Source: Lepiota brunneoincarnata (taxonomy: Eukaryota; Basidiomycota; Agaricomycetes; Agaricales; Agaricaceae). From it: a stretch of 64,000 bases of DNA. A model generated the notes under the pieces. The model did not search any database, was not told the origin of the DNA, and saw nothing but the letters and a program-made list of their open reading frames with translations. Location of the stretch: positions 186,001-250,000 of the forward strand of contig JAEBUN010000025.1 in assembly GCA_023014365.1 (NCBI GenBank). Direction: 5' to 3'. Below are positions 44,401 to 57,653 of this stretch, in pieces. The first letter of the stretch is position 1. The number at the start of each line of letters is the position of its first letter. The translations under genes and the position numbers were made by a program.

Positions 44401-45360
44401 CTTTTGCTAATTTATTTTATTCATGACAACTCCGTTGGAATACGGTCACATCACGTCTGCCATGCTACCATCGCCGCCCTAGGATGCGGGATTCAAAGGT
44501 ATATTCCTGACCTCTGAAATATGTCACATGAGTTAATTCGCTTCATGTTTTTAGCATTGCTGGATTTACCTAATCAGGGTCGAGTTACTTGAAGGTCTGT
44601 GTGTTCGTCATTGTCCACCACACCCTCCCACAAGCTTCTCGCAGGTTTAAGCAAGCCGAGGAATCCGAACGGACACGACCGATATGCGGCTTACCAAGAA
44701 AATAGACGGTTCTGCATTAGGAGGCATGATCCGATTCTGGTTGGCATATCAGAGGTGATGCAGAAAAGGACGGGAGGGGAGGATAGCCAGTCAATGGGCC
44801 AATTTGGAATGGGGAAAGAGGTCCGAGGTGTAATTCACTCATTCACACTCGCTCCTACTCCCAGCAAGTCTCCTGTTAGAAACACCCGGGGACAATATTT
44901 GGCTGTTTTCTCTGTGTGCAGTGTGTGGTGTCAAGACTTCCCCCAGCTTCGTAGCTCCCTCTCAAGAAAAGGCTTGTCAATGTGAGCTGAAGAGGGCACC
45001 CTCCCGAGCAGGGGTGTCGCAGGCAGTGCATTTACGAGTTCTGAATCACTCCATAGAAAACTTACCTACACGCCAGTGACGGTCTCTAGGCCTGTTGAAT
45101 CGAACGATGATGTCAGTCTGCGCAGTAAGGTAAGCTTGCTTGCTTCCTGCCACCAACGCCATAAGTCTTATGACTGATGTGTAACCTGCAGTGTCGAGAA
45201 CGGCCAAGAAACAAGAGGGGACAATGGGGCGGGCAGCTAGGAGGTCCCCCCGATAAAGAAGTCGTGGTAGACTTGGCTCGGAAGCTAGAAGGATCCTCGT
45301 TTAATTATTATAGCTCCCATCGTTTTTATTTCCCTGCCCTTTCCCCCACCCCAGCTCACA

Positions 45361-46056
45361 ATGCCTCGTTCTCCCCTCTGGGCTGCACATTTCGTGTCAC
45401 TCGCTCTGGCCTTGGTGTTGGCTGGGGCCGCCTTTGCTCTTGGTGGGTATTTCTTTTCATCTATATCCTCGCCGCACATAACTCATCAGAACCCAGCAAT
45501 ATACCCGTTGGTTAGGTCTAATCGCGATAAATCGAGGGTTACGTTCCGAATCTCTGCTGCTCAAGTCAATGCGAATGGTACGATGACATCCTCTGGGCCG
45601 CTATGCTCACCCAACATCGCACATATATATTACAGACGTTGCACGATCTGGAGGAGTCATTACGGCTCTTGCCTTTATCATCCTTGTCACGACACTAGGT
45701 CTCGTCTCCTTTTGCTTCCGTCCATCCACTGGCACCCGGCATAGTGTTCTTATCTTACAAGCTGGCCTCACTTTCTATGTGCTCGGACTCGTCGCTGCCC
45801 TTGTCCCATTCAAGCTCCTTGTTGCGACGGGGACTCAGTCAATGGTAACCGCATACCCGATGGAACCATTGGAGCACTTGGGCAGCAATTGGGCATCAAT
45901 TCTATTTACAGACGTGTTTGGTACTGTAAGTACACATGCTGTGTTTTCGTACCCCTTCACAGTCCCCTCATATTCACACCATCTCTTCTCGGTCTAGTGT
46001 GCCTAGTGGCTATCATTCCTCGGATAACTGTGCTATTCATGATCATAGCCAATATG
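45361..46056 (+). pseudogene. Multi-span membrane protein gene, copy with intact 5' half
   Basis: Exon 1 is 45361-45577 (MPRSPLWAAHFVSLALALVL...), encoding a first hydrophobic segment and a polar loop ending ISAAQVNAN. A 58-nt intron is followed by exon 2 (45636-45925), which encodes two membrane segments (GGVITALAFIILVTTLGLVS and LTFYVLGLVAALVPFKLLVA). A third exon (about 45999-46056) would give the last span (LVAIIPRITVLFMIIAN). Compared with the copy at 59676-60326, exon 2 lacks 10 bp around 45835, which shifts the frame before the conserved GNRIPDG segment, and the cytoplasmic tail is replaced by unrelated sequence. The architecture (four hydrophobic segments) resembles fungal SUR7/PalI-type or claudin-like proteins, but I cannot assign a family. 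Confidence 0.5.
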
Positions 46057-46830
46057 TACTGTATGTATACATGTACTGCCAATGTTATTGATTCCGCCCC
46101 CCATTGTCTGTCGTTGGCGTGTCCCCTTGAGAAGTTCTAATATGGAACAACTGCCCCACCCCCGCATTGAGTGCTTATCATTGACGGACAGACATGCTCA
46201 ATCGCTCACTCGCATGCAATAAGGGCCGCATATAGATGGTTCAAGCACAGAGACGATAAATCCGAACATAATGGAATGTGCATTCCTTCCCATGCCTTTT
46301 AGGTTAAACGGGGTAGATCACAGTATTGAGCGGGAGTTGGGGCCGCCGACTAAACCCAATACACACTTCATTGAATATTGGTTCTCAGCCACAGCAGGGG
46401 GGGTTGGGGGGGTCCGACTTTGGCGCAATGAGCTATACGGTAAATGGAATTACTGAATGCCTTGGGGCCACCTTTGCCCCTCAAAACGATCGGAAAGGTC
46501 AAGCGCCAATCCCAAGATCAGATAACCGGATCTTGCAAAACCCTTTTTCATATCCTGAAGGCATTGAACGGCAAAGGGAGAAAAAGGCTATGTACAGTAA
46601 ACGGGGTTACCCGACAACTCTATTGATCGCTCGTGTCCATTTACCAGTGTGTTATCAAGGATAACAGGACGAGATCCTCCGTATCAACAATTGTAGTCAG
46701 TTGAAATGAAAACAAGAATACGCTAAGTTTTCGGTATGTAGTAGAAAGACATACAGGCTCCAAGTTCCCGACCATTGATACCCTCCCCCCCCTCTGGTGG
46801 CGATTGGCAATGAGCGCTCATCAGCATTCA
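46050..46830 (+). repeat. Duplicated segment B (copies at 40910-41690; first part inverted at 59340-59640)
   Basis: The shared sequence runs from TACTGTATGTATACATGTAC through CCCCTTGAGAAG and GAGTGTCTGTCC-type sequence to TTAGGTTAA, about 280 bp. With 40910-41690 the similarity continues to about 46830. It is non-coding as far as I can see. Confidence 0.6.
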
Positions 46831-47179
46831 ATGATGCAGGGAGGATGTCATTATATGTTGATTGCGGACTGGCCTGAGGGCATTGTAATAATGCATGGCA
46901 GTTCGGGGAGAGAGGCGTGGTTGACGGTCGTGACGGAAGTGTACCTTCGAAGGAACCCTGATCCCGATTAGGTACACTAAGAACGTGAAGCGAATAAGCT
47001 TGTGCAAACATACATGCTTCAGAAAGTGGCATACCAGGGGGGAGGGGGATGGTGTGGCCGCATCCTGGCGATCTCAAAATAAGTAAAACTGCCATGAATA
47101 CAAGAAATTAGCGCAAGGGGTCATTGAACAAAAAAGACATAGGGGCTCACAGAAAATAGATAGCAGGCGTAGTGGTAAT

Positions 47180-48723
47180 GTCCAGATTAACGTGCATTTG
47201 GTTGACCTCTTCCTTACGGAAGGGGGCTTAAGCCCATGCCCCACGGCAAGGGAGCACGAGGGTTGGACAGACCCTTGCATGGGAAAAGAACACCTACCTT
47301 GCGGCTTGCCTACATTTTTTAAAAAACCCACCAGAGCGGCCCTTCACCCCAATCAGGGAGAGAACCGAGTATAGAGACCTGCTGGAGGCGCAGATACATG
47401 ACGTGAGACCTACCTCCAAGACCTGTTACTGTCTTGTCGAAATCATCCGGGCATGGGTCACCCAGCGAAGTCCACGGAATCCAGAAGCCTGGTGATGGCC
47501 ATCAGTGAGGATACGCTCGATAGTATAGGAGTTACTTACCCCCAAGCGAGTGGGGATGCCGGCGGGAGAGTCATGATGACTCAATCGACCGCCAACACCC
47601 CAAGGCATATCAGTCGAAGATGGGAGTGGGGAAGGCCGAGTTGTCTGGGGGGTTACCAGAATTCTTTGGGGGTTTTTATATGTCCCAGGAGGGTTATGTT
47701 ACCATTTGCTTGCCCTCGCAATCTGTCCAAAGAAAGGAAAGACCAACACGATGATGGAGCTACCCGAATCGTACATCAAAATGCGACGCGTAACGCTCGG
47801 TGCAGGGAAACGGCGCTTGCGAACCTCTTTTTTCGGTTGCAACTTCCGCCGAGCGCTTTACGGGATTCAAGTATCTGCTCTGGCTCTCTTACCCCCTCCC
47901 CTCCTACGCCATTCACCATGTAGCTTGGTGCTCCCCTCCGTGACCTATTGTTTATATCTCCGTTGGCTGGATGATCAATTGTCCCGGAAAGGCTGCCAAG
48001 TTATCGCGCTTTGTCGGACCCACATTTGTAAACGTTAGTCGATGATATATAGTATTTACGTTGCGTGACGTGGACTTCACCTGCGTTCATTTTCGTATGT
48101 GCGCGGCACTATGCTACTTGGACAATCTGCTCTGAGGGGCACAAATTCGAGAACCAGAATATTACCTACCGTCCAGTGGCTCAAGTCGAACAAAGAATGC
48201 ATTAATTTTGCATTTCAATTGGGAATGGTTTTCCTTAGCTTGATTGTGATTTGAGGGTGTTTTGCCTTGTCTTTGCATGCGTGAACGAGTCACAGTAATT
48301 CCGAGTCTCGTAACGGCAGCTGCCACGAGTTAGATCGAACCCAGCGATCTGTTCGTTATAGAAAGCTCTTGGGCGGAAATCTAGGCCACGACGAGTCCGT
48401 GGACGGCGGGGGCAGGGGAAATACTATCCGGGTACATCAAGCCTCACTCATCTTAGCCATCCTTACTGCCTGCCACATCTGCACAAGTGTACTTGCCCAG
48501 GCCTTTCTGCGTGAATTACGATGATGTCCTACAGAGATGGCAGCAGAGTGTTGTTTCGATTGATCTTCCCTTGCCCGCTGCATTTCGTTTGGCTAAACGA
48601 AAGTTCCGGCTGTTATTTCTGAGTCGAGGGAAGGCGCCTCATGCTTCGATGCAGATCTCCCCCTCTGCCGCCCTGCCATCGATAGACGGTGGGACTGGGA
48701 AACGAGAGGAGAACGAGCACTAA
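47180..48723 (+). repeat. Duplicated block C1 (direct copy of 60480-62740)
   Basis: It starts with a minus-oriented repeat R (GTGCATTTGGTTGACC at 47191) and continues through TCAGTGAGGATAC, CGCAATCTGTCCAAAGAAAGG at about 47717 and TTTGTCGGACCCACATTTGTAAACGTTAGTCGATG at about 48010, then TAGAAAGCTCTTGG at 48359 and CTAAACGAAAGTTCC at 48592. The copy at 60480-62740 keeps the same order with insertions. Open frames such as 48487-48723 are shared in position but not clearly conserved as protein. Confidence 0.6.
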
Positions 48724-51017
48724 GGAAGGGGACCGGAACTGCCCTAGCAATGTGCTCGTGCACCCTGATTTATACTACGAAATCGAGACAATAGGTTACG
48801 AAAGGTAGAATGAGTCGCGCGGGCAACTGAATAAATATCTACGGTGACAAAGGGGAAAAGTACACTATGGAGGAGGCGGCATTGTGCCACCGGGAGCGAC
48901 AGTGCGCCGGGAGTCGAGGCGCGCCAGGATCGATGGGACAACGATGAGGAGGGATCACGGATCAAGTCATGCACGTAGGTGCGTTTCCTCCTTCACACAA
49001 TACAGCTCATGGAATCGCCGGCCCCTCACAACCCAAGCATCGATCGTTCGTCACATGCACTTCCTCCCAGGGTAAGGTAAAAACCCTTCTGATCAAAGCG
49101 TATCTTGGGTCGCGCTGTCAATTGCCGTGTAGAAATGAGGACCCGCGGACCTTCCAGACCCTCGCATTTTCCGCTCGCTGGCATCACACAACACTTGTGA
49201 GTCGATAGATCCTGGGTTCCGAAGCTCATTCCCGAGCGCTGCATTAGTTGAGTCGGGGTTCCGCGAAGGTCGCTGCAGCATTGAAAGTTGGTGGGTGGAA
49301 ATCAGATAAACCAGCGCACCGTATGAGTCTGCTCCCCTGTGTCGCCTTTCCCAGCTGTATGGACGGTTCTGACAATCACGAGGCAAAAACCAATTTTGAC
49401 CAGCACCTGTGTGGCGCCGTTGGCGGGATGCCCGGGATGACAAGCCATGAACATAATGATGGGCGACGTGGCTCACTGCCGGCGAGAGTAGTGTTCCACC
49501 CTCGTTATGGCTCGCCAACACAATAGTCATGGGCTGGTACGACCTGGATCCTGGTGAACCAATCAGTCGCGGCATGCGGGGTATGGCCCTGAGCTCAATT
49601 CGGTGATGGGCTCACCTGTTTTCATCTCGGTAAGGCGGAGGGGAAATTTTATTTGTTTGAAGGGCAAGAGTAGAGCTTGAAAAAGTCTCTGTGTCCCCCG
49701 AGGTGCGGCTGACTTTGGGCTAGGCTATGGAGTTATCAGTTGACAATAGAGGGGCCTGACTCAGCGTGTAGCTAATACATACTGCGTAGAGCCCATCGGT
49801 AGTTAGTTGGTTGGGTTCCGGGCGGGGGAAGGAGGGGGAGAGACCGGAAATCGAGCTGATAGTCTAGGACGGTAGTGGGCTATGGAGTTGTAACGCATTA
49901 GTTGAAGACGGGGTGATTCGACATAACTTGCACATACATACCATGTCGAGTACATCAAGACTCCATCGATCCATCAACTGGCCAAAGGGAGTCAGTGGGC
50001 ACGGTTGAAATGACACGAATGGGCTGGGCTGTCTCTACCACCCCTGTCTAGGTATTGTTGGCTCACCTTTGAGATGTTTGACGGTCTACCATCCATACGA
50101 GTTGTGGCCTTGAGTGCCCTCAAAGGAGCCTTCTGAGACGAAAGAAACAGGCAGACCTCTGAGTTCGAAATTGAATGAAGGGAGTACTATTTTGGGGTAG
50201 TCCTTACGAACCTCGGGATCATCGACCGTGTCCCGCCCGCACGGGTGCAACTCAAATACAGTAAAAGTCACAAGCTATGCATTGGAGCTTGTCCTGCAGA
50301 TAAAACCCAATCCTGGGCACCGTTTTCCCCAAAGCAGGCTCTCCGACTGAGCCACTCAACGTGTAGACCGAATTCCGACTTGCCTGTTGCGGTCTTGGAC
50401 CGGACTCCGCCAGCAGCATGCCACAGCCCTTCGTAACATGACACAACGCAACAAGGGTCGGCAATAAATTAAAGAAGCGCAAATAATGGTTCCACCAAGC
50501 GCATGGAACAGTGTGATTGAGTTCAAGATGTTATCGTGTAGTCAATTTCCCTCGGCTCCCGCCGTTGTCCGAAACAGAAAGTTCGAGTCAGAAGTGCCGC
50601 TGGACCGACGGATTTGTGTTGATGGGTAGCGCCCTGTGTACCGCTGCAATGGTCCTAACTAGATATTGATATTGTTTAACATCTAACGTGATGGACTGGC
50701 ATTTACTAATGTGGTTCCTGTGATGAGTCGCAACCTTGCGACTTCATCGGAGCAGTATTATGGTAGGCGGTTCCCTTGCGCGCTCGCACTCGAGGAATGC
50801 AGGATGCAGAGAACGGCACGGACCCTATGGTGACAGTCGGCGGAGGAGTTGCGACCGAAGGTGAAGCGATCTTACCGCCCTGGTCTTGTCCTGATTATTA
50901 CATTTTCGATTTGGGCTTCTGACTCGCGTGGGTTTGACAGCCTCATGTTGAGCTTTCTGCCTTTGGACCAGTCGTGAGGACAAAGCAAGCCATGCCCAAA
51001 ATATCCACAAGACTCAG
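48724..51017. other. Stretch with no supported gene
   Basis: GC content is higher than in the transposon-rich left half. Open frames up to 160 codons (for example minus 49093-49575) show no domain, signal or splice pattern I can support. A tRNA A-box-like sequence (TGGCTCAGTCGG, complement of about 50342-50353) lacks a matching acceptor stem, so I do not call a tRNA. Confidence 0.5.
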
Positions 51018-53330
51018 ATGATTTGTTCTCCTTCCTTGCCCGTACATCCCGACGCTCCCCCTGGCTCCTCTTCTCACCAGCTATGCCAATCGCATCCACG
51101 CCCACTATCAAGCCGCTTTCTAATCAGACTCGCTAAATACCCTCCACGGGTCTGCGTCTTACCCTCGGGCCCCAAGCTGATTTTGATTACGTTGCTGTGT
51201 ATGTCGAATTTTCGCCTTATTCAACACCATGGATGTTCTCAATTCCTAGAATCCATCTACTCGCAAGCTGTCATCAAGAAAGCAACATCGCCGGGGTCGC
51301 AAAGTTCCACCGGATGGACCGCAAGCACTCCGCCCAGTGTCGCATCCGGTCCAACCACCCAAGGCTCTCTCACTCGCTCCCCTTCCTAGCAACGAAGTGA
51401 CGTCAATACAAACACCTTACGCAATCTCGAGCCTCGTAGTTCCACTTCCTTCAAGCTACGGGGCAGGAGAACATCGATTCTATCATCGTCTGGGACCATC
51501 CGCCCCGTTTACATACAATCCGTGGATCTACTTTGTCAACATCAAGATGGACAAGGCGATAACGACAAGCACAAGTCCACTCGAGGCGAGAAAGCACTCC
51601 AGTCGAAGCCACGATATCAACGAGACCCGCCCGCGGCCTCTCCACCCTCACCACACACTGGCGCATACCCCCGACACCGATCGGTGAGTATTTTCGCTCC
51701 TCTGGTGCTTCGCCACGTGTGACTGTACAAAGAATACAGGCGCCAATGATCTTGGATAACAACCCAGCTACTCAAGTCGCGTGCATCCGGTACCACACGT
51801 CAAAACGCTGAAAATGCTCATGCTGCTGTGGTAGACGCGTACCTGCATCCTATCCCTCAAATTTTCCTTGGCCTCGGACGGGACTTCAAGCAGGGCCTAT
51901 ACTTTGTCGTCACTGAACGTTACTTTTGCAAAGCACTGCCTTGGAACACCACTGGTTTAATTCTGGTGCCGGCGCCGGCCGGGTCTGTGTGCGATGTGGG
52001 AATTGGTGCTATGCTGGACCTCCATGCATTGTTGTACGCTATTCACTGGTTGCATTATCTGGTGGTGGGTGACACGATGGGCGCCTTTCCAGGTACGAGT
52101 TTTCCGATCCTTGTACCCAGATTGCGTTTCCGCTTATTATCTACAAGTGTAGGTACGAAATGAGATAGGTGGCTCTTTTTTCCAGGCAAGAGTGTCCAGC
52201 CCTCGTGCTCCCTTGGCGTGGCGCCTGGGCCCAAGATCCTTTCCGTGAGGACGGGGTCGACCAAACGCACGTTAAATTGGACATTACCACTGCGCCTTCC
52301 TTTTTTGATTTCGGTGAGCCCTTATATTTTTTCCCCCGACACCTTTGGCTTACTTGTTTGATCCACGGCAACTGTGCTTCTTTGAGACCACTAGAGCGCC
52401 GCTACATCACCTCCGCCATGTTATTATCCCTGCCTTCGGGTTCACAGGTACATACTCGACTCCCCAAGTACGTCACGCAAGCTAATTGTTGGCTTCATCA
52501 TGTTATTAGAATGCCTGCTTTACATAATCAGGGTCGATACATAAGGTCCGTTTTCACCCTTGTCCACCACATCCTCCCTTAAGCACAACCTTGAAGCCGA
52601 GGAGTTCGAGTGAACCAGGCCATCGTGCGGCTCAGCCGAGGAGGGGGGCGTTCTGAATTGGAACGGTCCTAGTTTCTCATTGGAGGTATGGACATGTCGG
52701 AGGTAGTGTGCGATGTTGGGGTCGCCAGGGGATGGGAAAGAGGGCTGCCGGCGAGTTGGGGGATCATCCATGCCCCCTTCAACTTCCGGCAAGTCAATTG
52801 TCGGAAAGGCTGGGGATGATATTGACTGTCCTCACTGTGTGGTGTCAAGCTTTCCTTGCCACGTAGCTCCTCCCAGGTAAGGTTTATTGACACAAGCTGA
52901 CGAGGCGCCCTAAAGGCAGGTGTTGTAGGGTAGTCATTCACGACGCCTCGGGCAAGTACGCATCGATGCATAGACATTCCGTTTTCTCGCAGCCAACGCT
53001 GTTGCCAGTCGGTTCCAGGCGCGGTTGCGTGTCGTTACTAGGAACTAGAATCTCATGTGCGATGTCTACTGTCGAAAGCCCAGTGTATTTTTTTATTTGA
53101 ATGACTATAGTTGTCGACAGCACGATGGAGGCGTCCCGTTCGGCTGCTATTCTCTTTGTAACATGCTCCCCAAGCCAGCAAGCGCAAGAATGTGGCCATC
53201 CCGAATGGTTCAAACCCAACACTGAACCCTGCTGGTCTGATATTGGTCAGTGCTGGTGGCAGAGGTTGTGGATTGAGGAGTTCAAGACGCGCTCGGGCCT
53301 TTTAGCCGCTATTCCTTCGTCGTGGGAGGG
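51018..53330 (+). repeat. Diverged duplicated region related to 55585-57700
   Basis: 51040-51290 resembles 55600-55850 (CCTTATTCAACA, GAATCTATCTACT, GCTGTCATCAAGAAA). 52155-52330 is repeat R copy 3. 52340-52700 resembles 57330-57710, including AAGCTAATTGTTGGCTTC at about 52479 and the GCCGAGGAGT region. 52770-53330 resembles 57790-58350. Open frames at 51828-52163 and 52169-52582 are remnants with no recognisable domain. Confidence 0.5.
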
Positions 53331-53469
53331 TTGAGAGAGACAGGATGAAGAATGTGTAGACGGGAGCAAGGGGGTGAATTAGCGTCGGGTTGTGATCAAA
53401 GTCTGGGTCATTTGGTGCGTTTGGATCTTCCACCTCTTGACCTTTTGGTTGAGGATTATTTCGCGCTTG

Positions 53470-56400
53470 GCGCTCATGTGGGCACAAACTAAGAGCGCCA
53501 AGGAGTCGGCAGACGAGGGGCAATCAGCTATACTGACATATGCGGGGTCAGCAGATTTCTGGGTAATCCCAGTGTGAGAAATAGAGTCCCGCTGCGCGTG
53601 GGATCCTGCCCTCAACGCAGTTTCATTGGGTTATTTAAGTAGCACACCTGTCCTTAGATGCCTCGGCTCCTAATGGCAAGGATGTCTCCGCTGCACGGAG
53701 ACCTCCGATAGGCTACAGCTTAACGGTCCTACAGTTTCCCTCTCAGTATCTCTCTTTTCTCTCAAGTTTCCCCACAGTCCTTCCCTCCCCCACCCAGAGT
53801 TGTACTTGTACCATTCTGCAAGATTGACAAGACAAGCCCATGGTCGTTTCGTTGGTCATACCTCGCCTTTACAATTGTCTTGGGGTGGATTCTTTTCCTT
53901 ACACCAATTTCACTCCTCCGAGTCCTAAATCAGTCCACAGGATTGTATCTGTTTGCCAGTATCTAGACCTGCAAATCGAAGAATGACATCAGTCTGCGCG
54001 GTGAGCGCGTCCCTTCTCTCCCTTGGGAAAAGCCCACCCAGCGTGCTGCGCCTCCAGGACCCGAGAGGCGGGTTCCTCTAAGCTCTTGCATAATGGGAGT
54101 ACGTCCAATGCGTTACTCATGACCGTTTTTAAGAGATTAATGTTAGATAGACAGTTACCTTGCAGCCCACGCTGAAAACTTCCTCGTCAATCGTTTATGG
54201 GACAAAGGCGGGCAAGGCATTTCATGAATTTTCCGAGAACTGAGGTAAGCTCCTCGTTTCTATATCGTTCACCCGGACTCAATTTCTGTAAACACTCTTT
54301 GGCTCCCATGAGTTGAAGTGGGAAGGCGACTTGTTAACAGTTCCTACACTTGAGGTTGCGATACCATTCCAGATTCCTTTCTTCCAGAGCGGCTCAAAAA
54401 GGATGTGCCAATTGGCAGAGAGTGAAATTCTTGTCTATTCGGTACTGTATACGGGATTGGAGCATCTCCACCAATAAATCCTCCGAACCGACACCAACGT
54501 AAGGATGCTTTGGTGACACAGAGGTACACAGACAACCTAAATTGAAAAGGGGGGGGCGTGATCTGTCGTATCAAATCCTTGTCGAGATTGAGTGCATCAA
54601 AGATGACGGATTTGCCAGCATTGGGAAGAACATAGAGTTCTTTTTTCTGGCATCTGACCTATCCCTGGAGCCCAGAAACGTAAGGTTGCTCTGCATCGAG
54701 ATTGCTGAATAAAGTCCTACAAGGCTTCTGCATATCCGATCCCCTTTCGGCCTAGACAAAGCAGGTCAAAGCTTGAGCACACATTCAGCCGTGGGGGGGC
54801 GGGGAATACGGAGTGTGGTTTCTGGCCAGCTTACATCGTCTTCAACGATAGACCTCGGAGTATGGGAGATCCGGCTGACCATATGGAGAGGGATTTACGG
54901 GGATTTTGACGATGGAAACCAACACGGTGGAGATCACACCCGTTAGCGTGGTGATATTCGGCATTAAGCAGGAGAATAAAAGGAACTCACGAAATGGGCA
55001 CATACATATCAAGGACGACTTGAACTCGGTGATCTGAGGCAAAGAAAGGATTCTGACCAAGTGGGAGTGTGTATCCTGCCGCTGAAGATGACAATCGTGT
55101 GAGAGGGGTGAGAGTGAGGGTGTTGAAGTCATAGGTGATCGTCCGCAGAATTCAGAGAGGTAACATAGTCAGAAGGGAAGGACACCAGCCCTATAGTAGC
55201 CACTTCCGTGCAGGAAGGTCGTGGGCAAAACTGTTTGCTTTGTCTTGGAGATTACATGTTCCATTTTGACAACCCCATGATCACCAACGTTCTTTCTTTG
55301 AACTGTTTACAAATGGCAAAGGAAGCTACTGTGTGGCGCACTTGAGGTGTAACAAGGGACTCGCTCAAGAAATCTGAAAAGCACAAATAACTTGCCCTTT
55401 CCCCTGCACCCCCCCTCACCATGTCTCCCCAAGTCATCCTCATTATTAACCAGCCATACGGAACGACTGCTAAAAGCCTTCTTCTGGACCTGTCCGTGAG
55501 CCTCTTACGCCTGCCCAAGTCTCCATGGCTTTTTTTCTCACAATAACCACCACGTCCAGCCCTTGTCGCAGGGCTCATGTTCATCCTCCTCCCTTCCCCG
55601 CACATCCCTCCCCATGGCTCCCCTCTCACCAGCCATGCCCACCGCTTCAATCCCGTTCATCAAACGGCGTTCTAAACTGGCTTGCTAAATGCTCTCCATG
55701 GGTCTGTCCCTTACTCTCGAGCCTCAAGCTGGTTTTCTATTATGCTGCCGTGGACGTCGGATTTCCACCTTATTCAACATCATGAAGGTTCTCGACTCCT
55801 GGAATCTATCTACTGAAAGCTGTCATCAAGAAAATAACATTTCCGCGGACCATCAGTGAATGTCTATACTCGATTCTCTCTCCTTCTTACTTAATGAGCT
55901 TCAGATGCAGGCAATCAACGACATCAACGACCACAACATGACGGTCGGTGCTTTGAGCCCCACGACCGAACCACCCGAGTCATGCTAGTCTCTCCGCTCT
56001 CTGCTCCCGCTTGCTCTCTTGCTGCTATTACATCTCTATACCTATGTTCCATCCCTCAAGTGGATCCTCAAGTAAACCCAAGGGTCTCTTTCCTGTCCCA
56101 GACGCGATTATCTTTTTATTTGACTCTATTCTCGACGGTACTAGTCTGTTTCTGGAGCTAATGACGATTGGATTTGTGCTACTTGCAAAGCTTGGACTTT
56201 ACGCAATCCCGGACTGTGAAATGCTCTTGGGTTCTGTTACTTGTGATGCCTCCATTGCTGCTGTTGCCTCGTTCTTTGCTTCTCGTACTGAACCAGCGTA
56301 GGTGAAATGTACAGTGAGTGTTTCATTCCAAAGGCTTTATCCAACCCTTTCACAAGCAGGTCGGTGACAATGGTAAGTGTTTTCCTGTTGATCGAAGCAA

Positions 56401-56890
56401 GGAGCTCCTTTAACGGTTTGAAAAAAAAAAGATGTAGGTCCAAACCACAAGGTATGTTTTCTTTTCCCAAGCAGGGGTCCTGTCCAACCCTCGTGCTCCC
56501 TTGTCGTGGGGCTTGGGCTTGGGACCTTTTCCATAAGGAAGAGGTCGACCAAACGCACGTTAATTTGGACTTTTCCACTATACCATTCTGTTTTCCATGT
56601 GATTTCGGTGAGTCTCTATATTTCTGTTTTCGTACTACCTTCCGCTAATTTCTATATTCACGATAACTTTGCTGGAATGCAGCCACGTTCTTTCCGCTAC
56701 ATTACCAGTGCCGCCCGGGATGCGGGATTCACAGGTATATATGTGGTACTCATGACCGTTTTTAAGGGATTAATGTTAGATAGGCAGTTACCTTGATCTG
56801 AAATATATCACTTGGACCAATTTGCTTCATGTTTGTAGCATGCCGGATTTACCTAATCAGGGTGGAGTTACTTGAAGGTCTGTGTATTCG
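53470..56890 (+). repeat. Duplicated block A2 (paralogue of 41690-44600)
   Basis: Same order of segments as A1 but without the solo LTR at the site near 53840. It includes an LTR-like segment (53573-53903), the GATCTGTCGTATCAAATCC segment at 54558, the 55128-55500 segment and repeat R at 56302-56610. No intact gene recognised. Confidence 0.6.
53573..53903 (+). repeat. Probable old solo LTR of another family
   Basis: The segment starts TGTGAGAAATAG and ends TTCCTTACA, with a TATA-like TTATTTAAG. It is also present (interrupted by the GAGCC solo LTR) at about 41775-42520. It is missing from the third paralogous copy, where GGTAAACCC at about 58563 runs directly into GACTTCACTCCTCC. A target duplication is no longer legible. 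Confidence 0.45.
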
Positions 56891-57193
56891 TCGTTGTTTG
56901 CTCTTCCTTCCCCTTCCCATCTGCCCATGTTGTGGCACGATGCGCCCGGTAAATTGTTCTGATCTAATATTGTCGACCACCTCAATAAAATTCTTTCCAA
57001 TCTTTCTTCTGGCCAGGTTTTTGAGCCAAAGGGATGGGGCACTCGGATCTTCAAGTTCATCATCAAGCATGCCCAACATCTCCCCCATTGAGGCCGCAAG
57101 TTGTCGAGCATGGGCCATGGTTCCATAGTTTTGACAGACATTCCATACAAGTTTCCTGGTCTTGGTAGCCTTGAATCGACCATTTGCATGCAT
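56849..57193 (-). CDS. Unassigned hydrophilic open frame
   Basis: A 114-codon minus-strand frame from ATG 57193 (MHANGRFKATKTRKLVWNVC) continues with a helical segment HARQLAASMGEMLGMLDDEL and ends in a basic, Arg/Ser-rich tail. Most of it lies in sequence (about 56900-57225) that interrupts the R-type duplicated material, so it may be an inserted fragment. No family recognised. Confidence 0.2.
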   Translation of the reverse strand: MHANGRFKATKTRKLVWNVCQNYGTMAHARQLAASMGEMLGMLDDELEDPSAPSLWLKNLARRKIGKNFIEVVDNIRSEQFTGRIVPQHGQMGRGRKSKQRRIHRPSSNSTLIR

Positions 57194-57416
57194 CTGTCTC
57201 TAGCTTGTGCATCTTTGCGTCGTGTTGCTGACCCTTTCCGTGAGGAAGAGGTCGACCAAATGCACGTTAAATTGGACATTACCACTGTGTTTCCCCTGCC
57301 TCCTTTTTTGATTTCGGTGAGCCCGTATATTTTCTTCCTATGACACCTTTGGCTAACTTGTTTTGTCCACGACAACAGTGCTTTTTTGAGACAGCTAAAG
57401 CGCTGCTAAATTACTA

Positions 57417-57653
57417 TTGCTGCCACAGGTTCACAAGTATATAGTTGACTTGCCAAGTATGCCACGCAAGCTAATTGTTGGCTTCGTCATGTTCTTCGCA
57501 TGCCCAGCGTGCCTGCTTTACCTAATCAGGATTGATTTACAAGGTCCGTTTTCGTCATTGCCCACCACACCCTCTCATAAGCCTCCTGCGGATACAACCC
57601 AAGCCGAGGAGTCCGAGTGGGCCCAACCGTCGTGCGGCTCACCAAGAGAATAG
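57417..57653 (+). pseudogene. Exon remnant with one membrane segment from the duplicated gene family
   Basis: The frame contains KLIVGFVMFFACPACLLYLI, a likely membrane segment, then a Pro/Ser-rich tail ending CGSPRE. Related but broken sequences occur near 44540-44700, 52480-52620 and 56830-56890, always downstream of repeat R, so R and this exon probably derive from one ancestral gene. No copy appears complete. Confidence 0.3.

Larger units (their letters stand above)
41690..44600 (+). repeat. Duplicated block A1 (paralogue of 53470-56890)
   Basis: Colinear similarity to 53470-56890 begins GTGGGCACAAACTAAGAGC and continues through the LTR-like segment, the 42540-43130 segment, GTCATAGGTG-type sequence at 43205 and the repeat at 44081 (TGAAATGTACAGTGAGTGTT). 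A1 carries an extra solo LTR (42024-42441). A2 carries an extra piece of about 0.48 kb (about 53910-54385). By eye divergence is well over 10%, so this is an old duplication. No intact gene is visible in it. Confidence 0.6.

Noticed and set aside
49093..49575. 160-codon minus-strand open frame
   Set aside because: Overlaps other long frames on both strands in GC-rich sequence, with no domain, signal peptide or intron structure.
50278..50396. Possible tRNA on the minus strand (A-box-like TGGCTCAGTCGG with a perfect D-arm)
   Set aside because: No matching acceptor stem, no anticodon stem and a poor B box. At most a decayed tRNA-like or SINE fragment.
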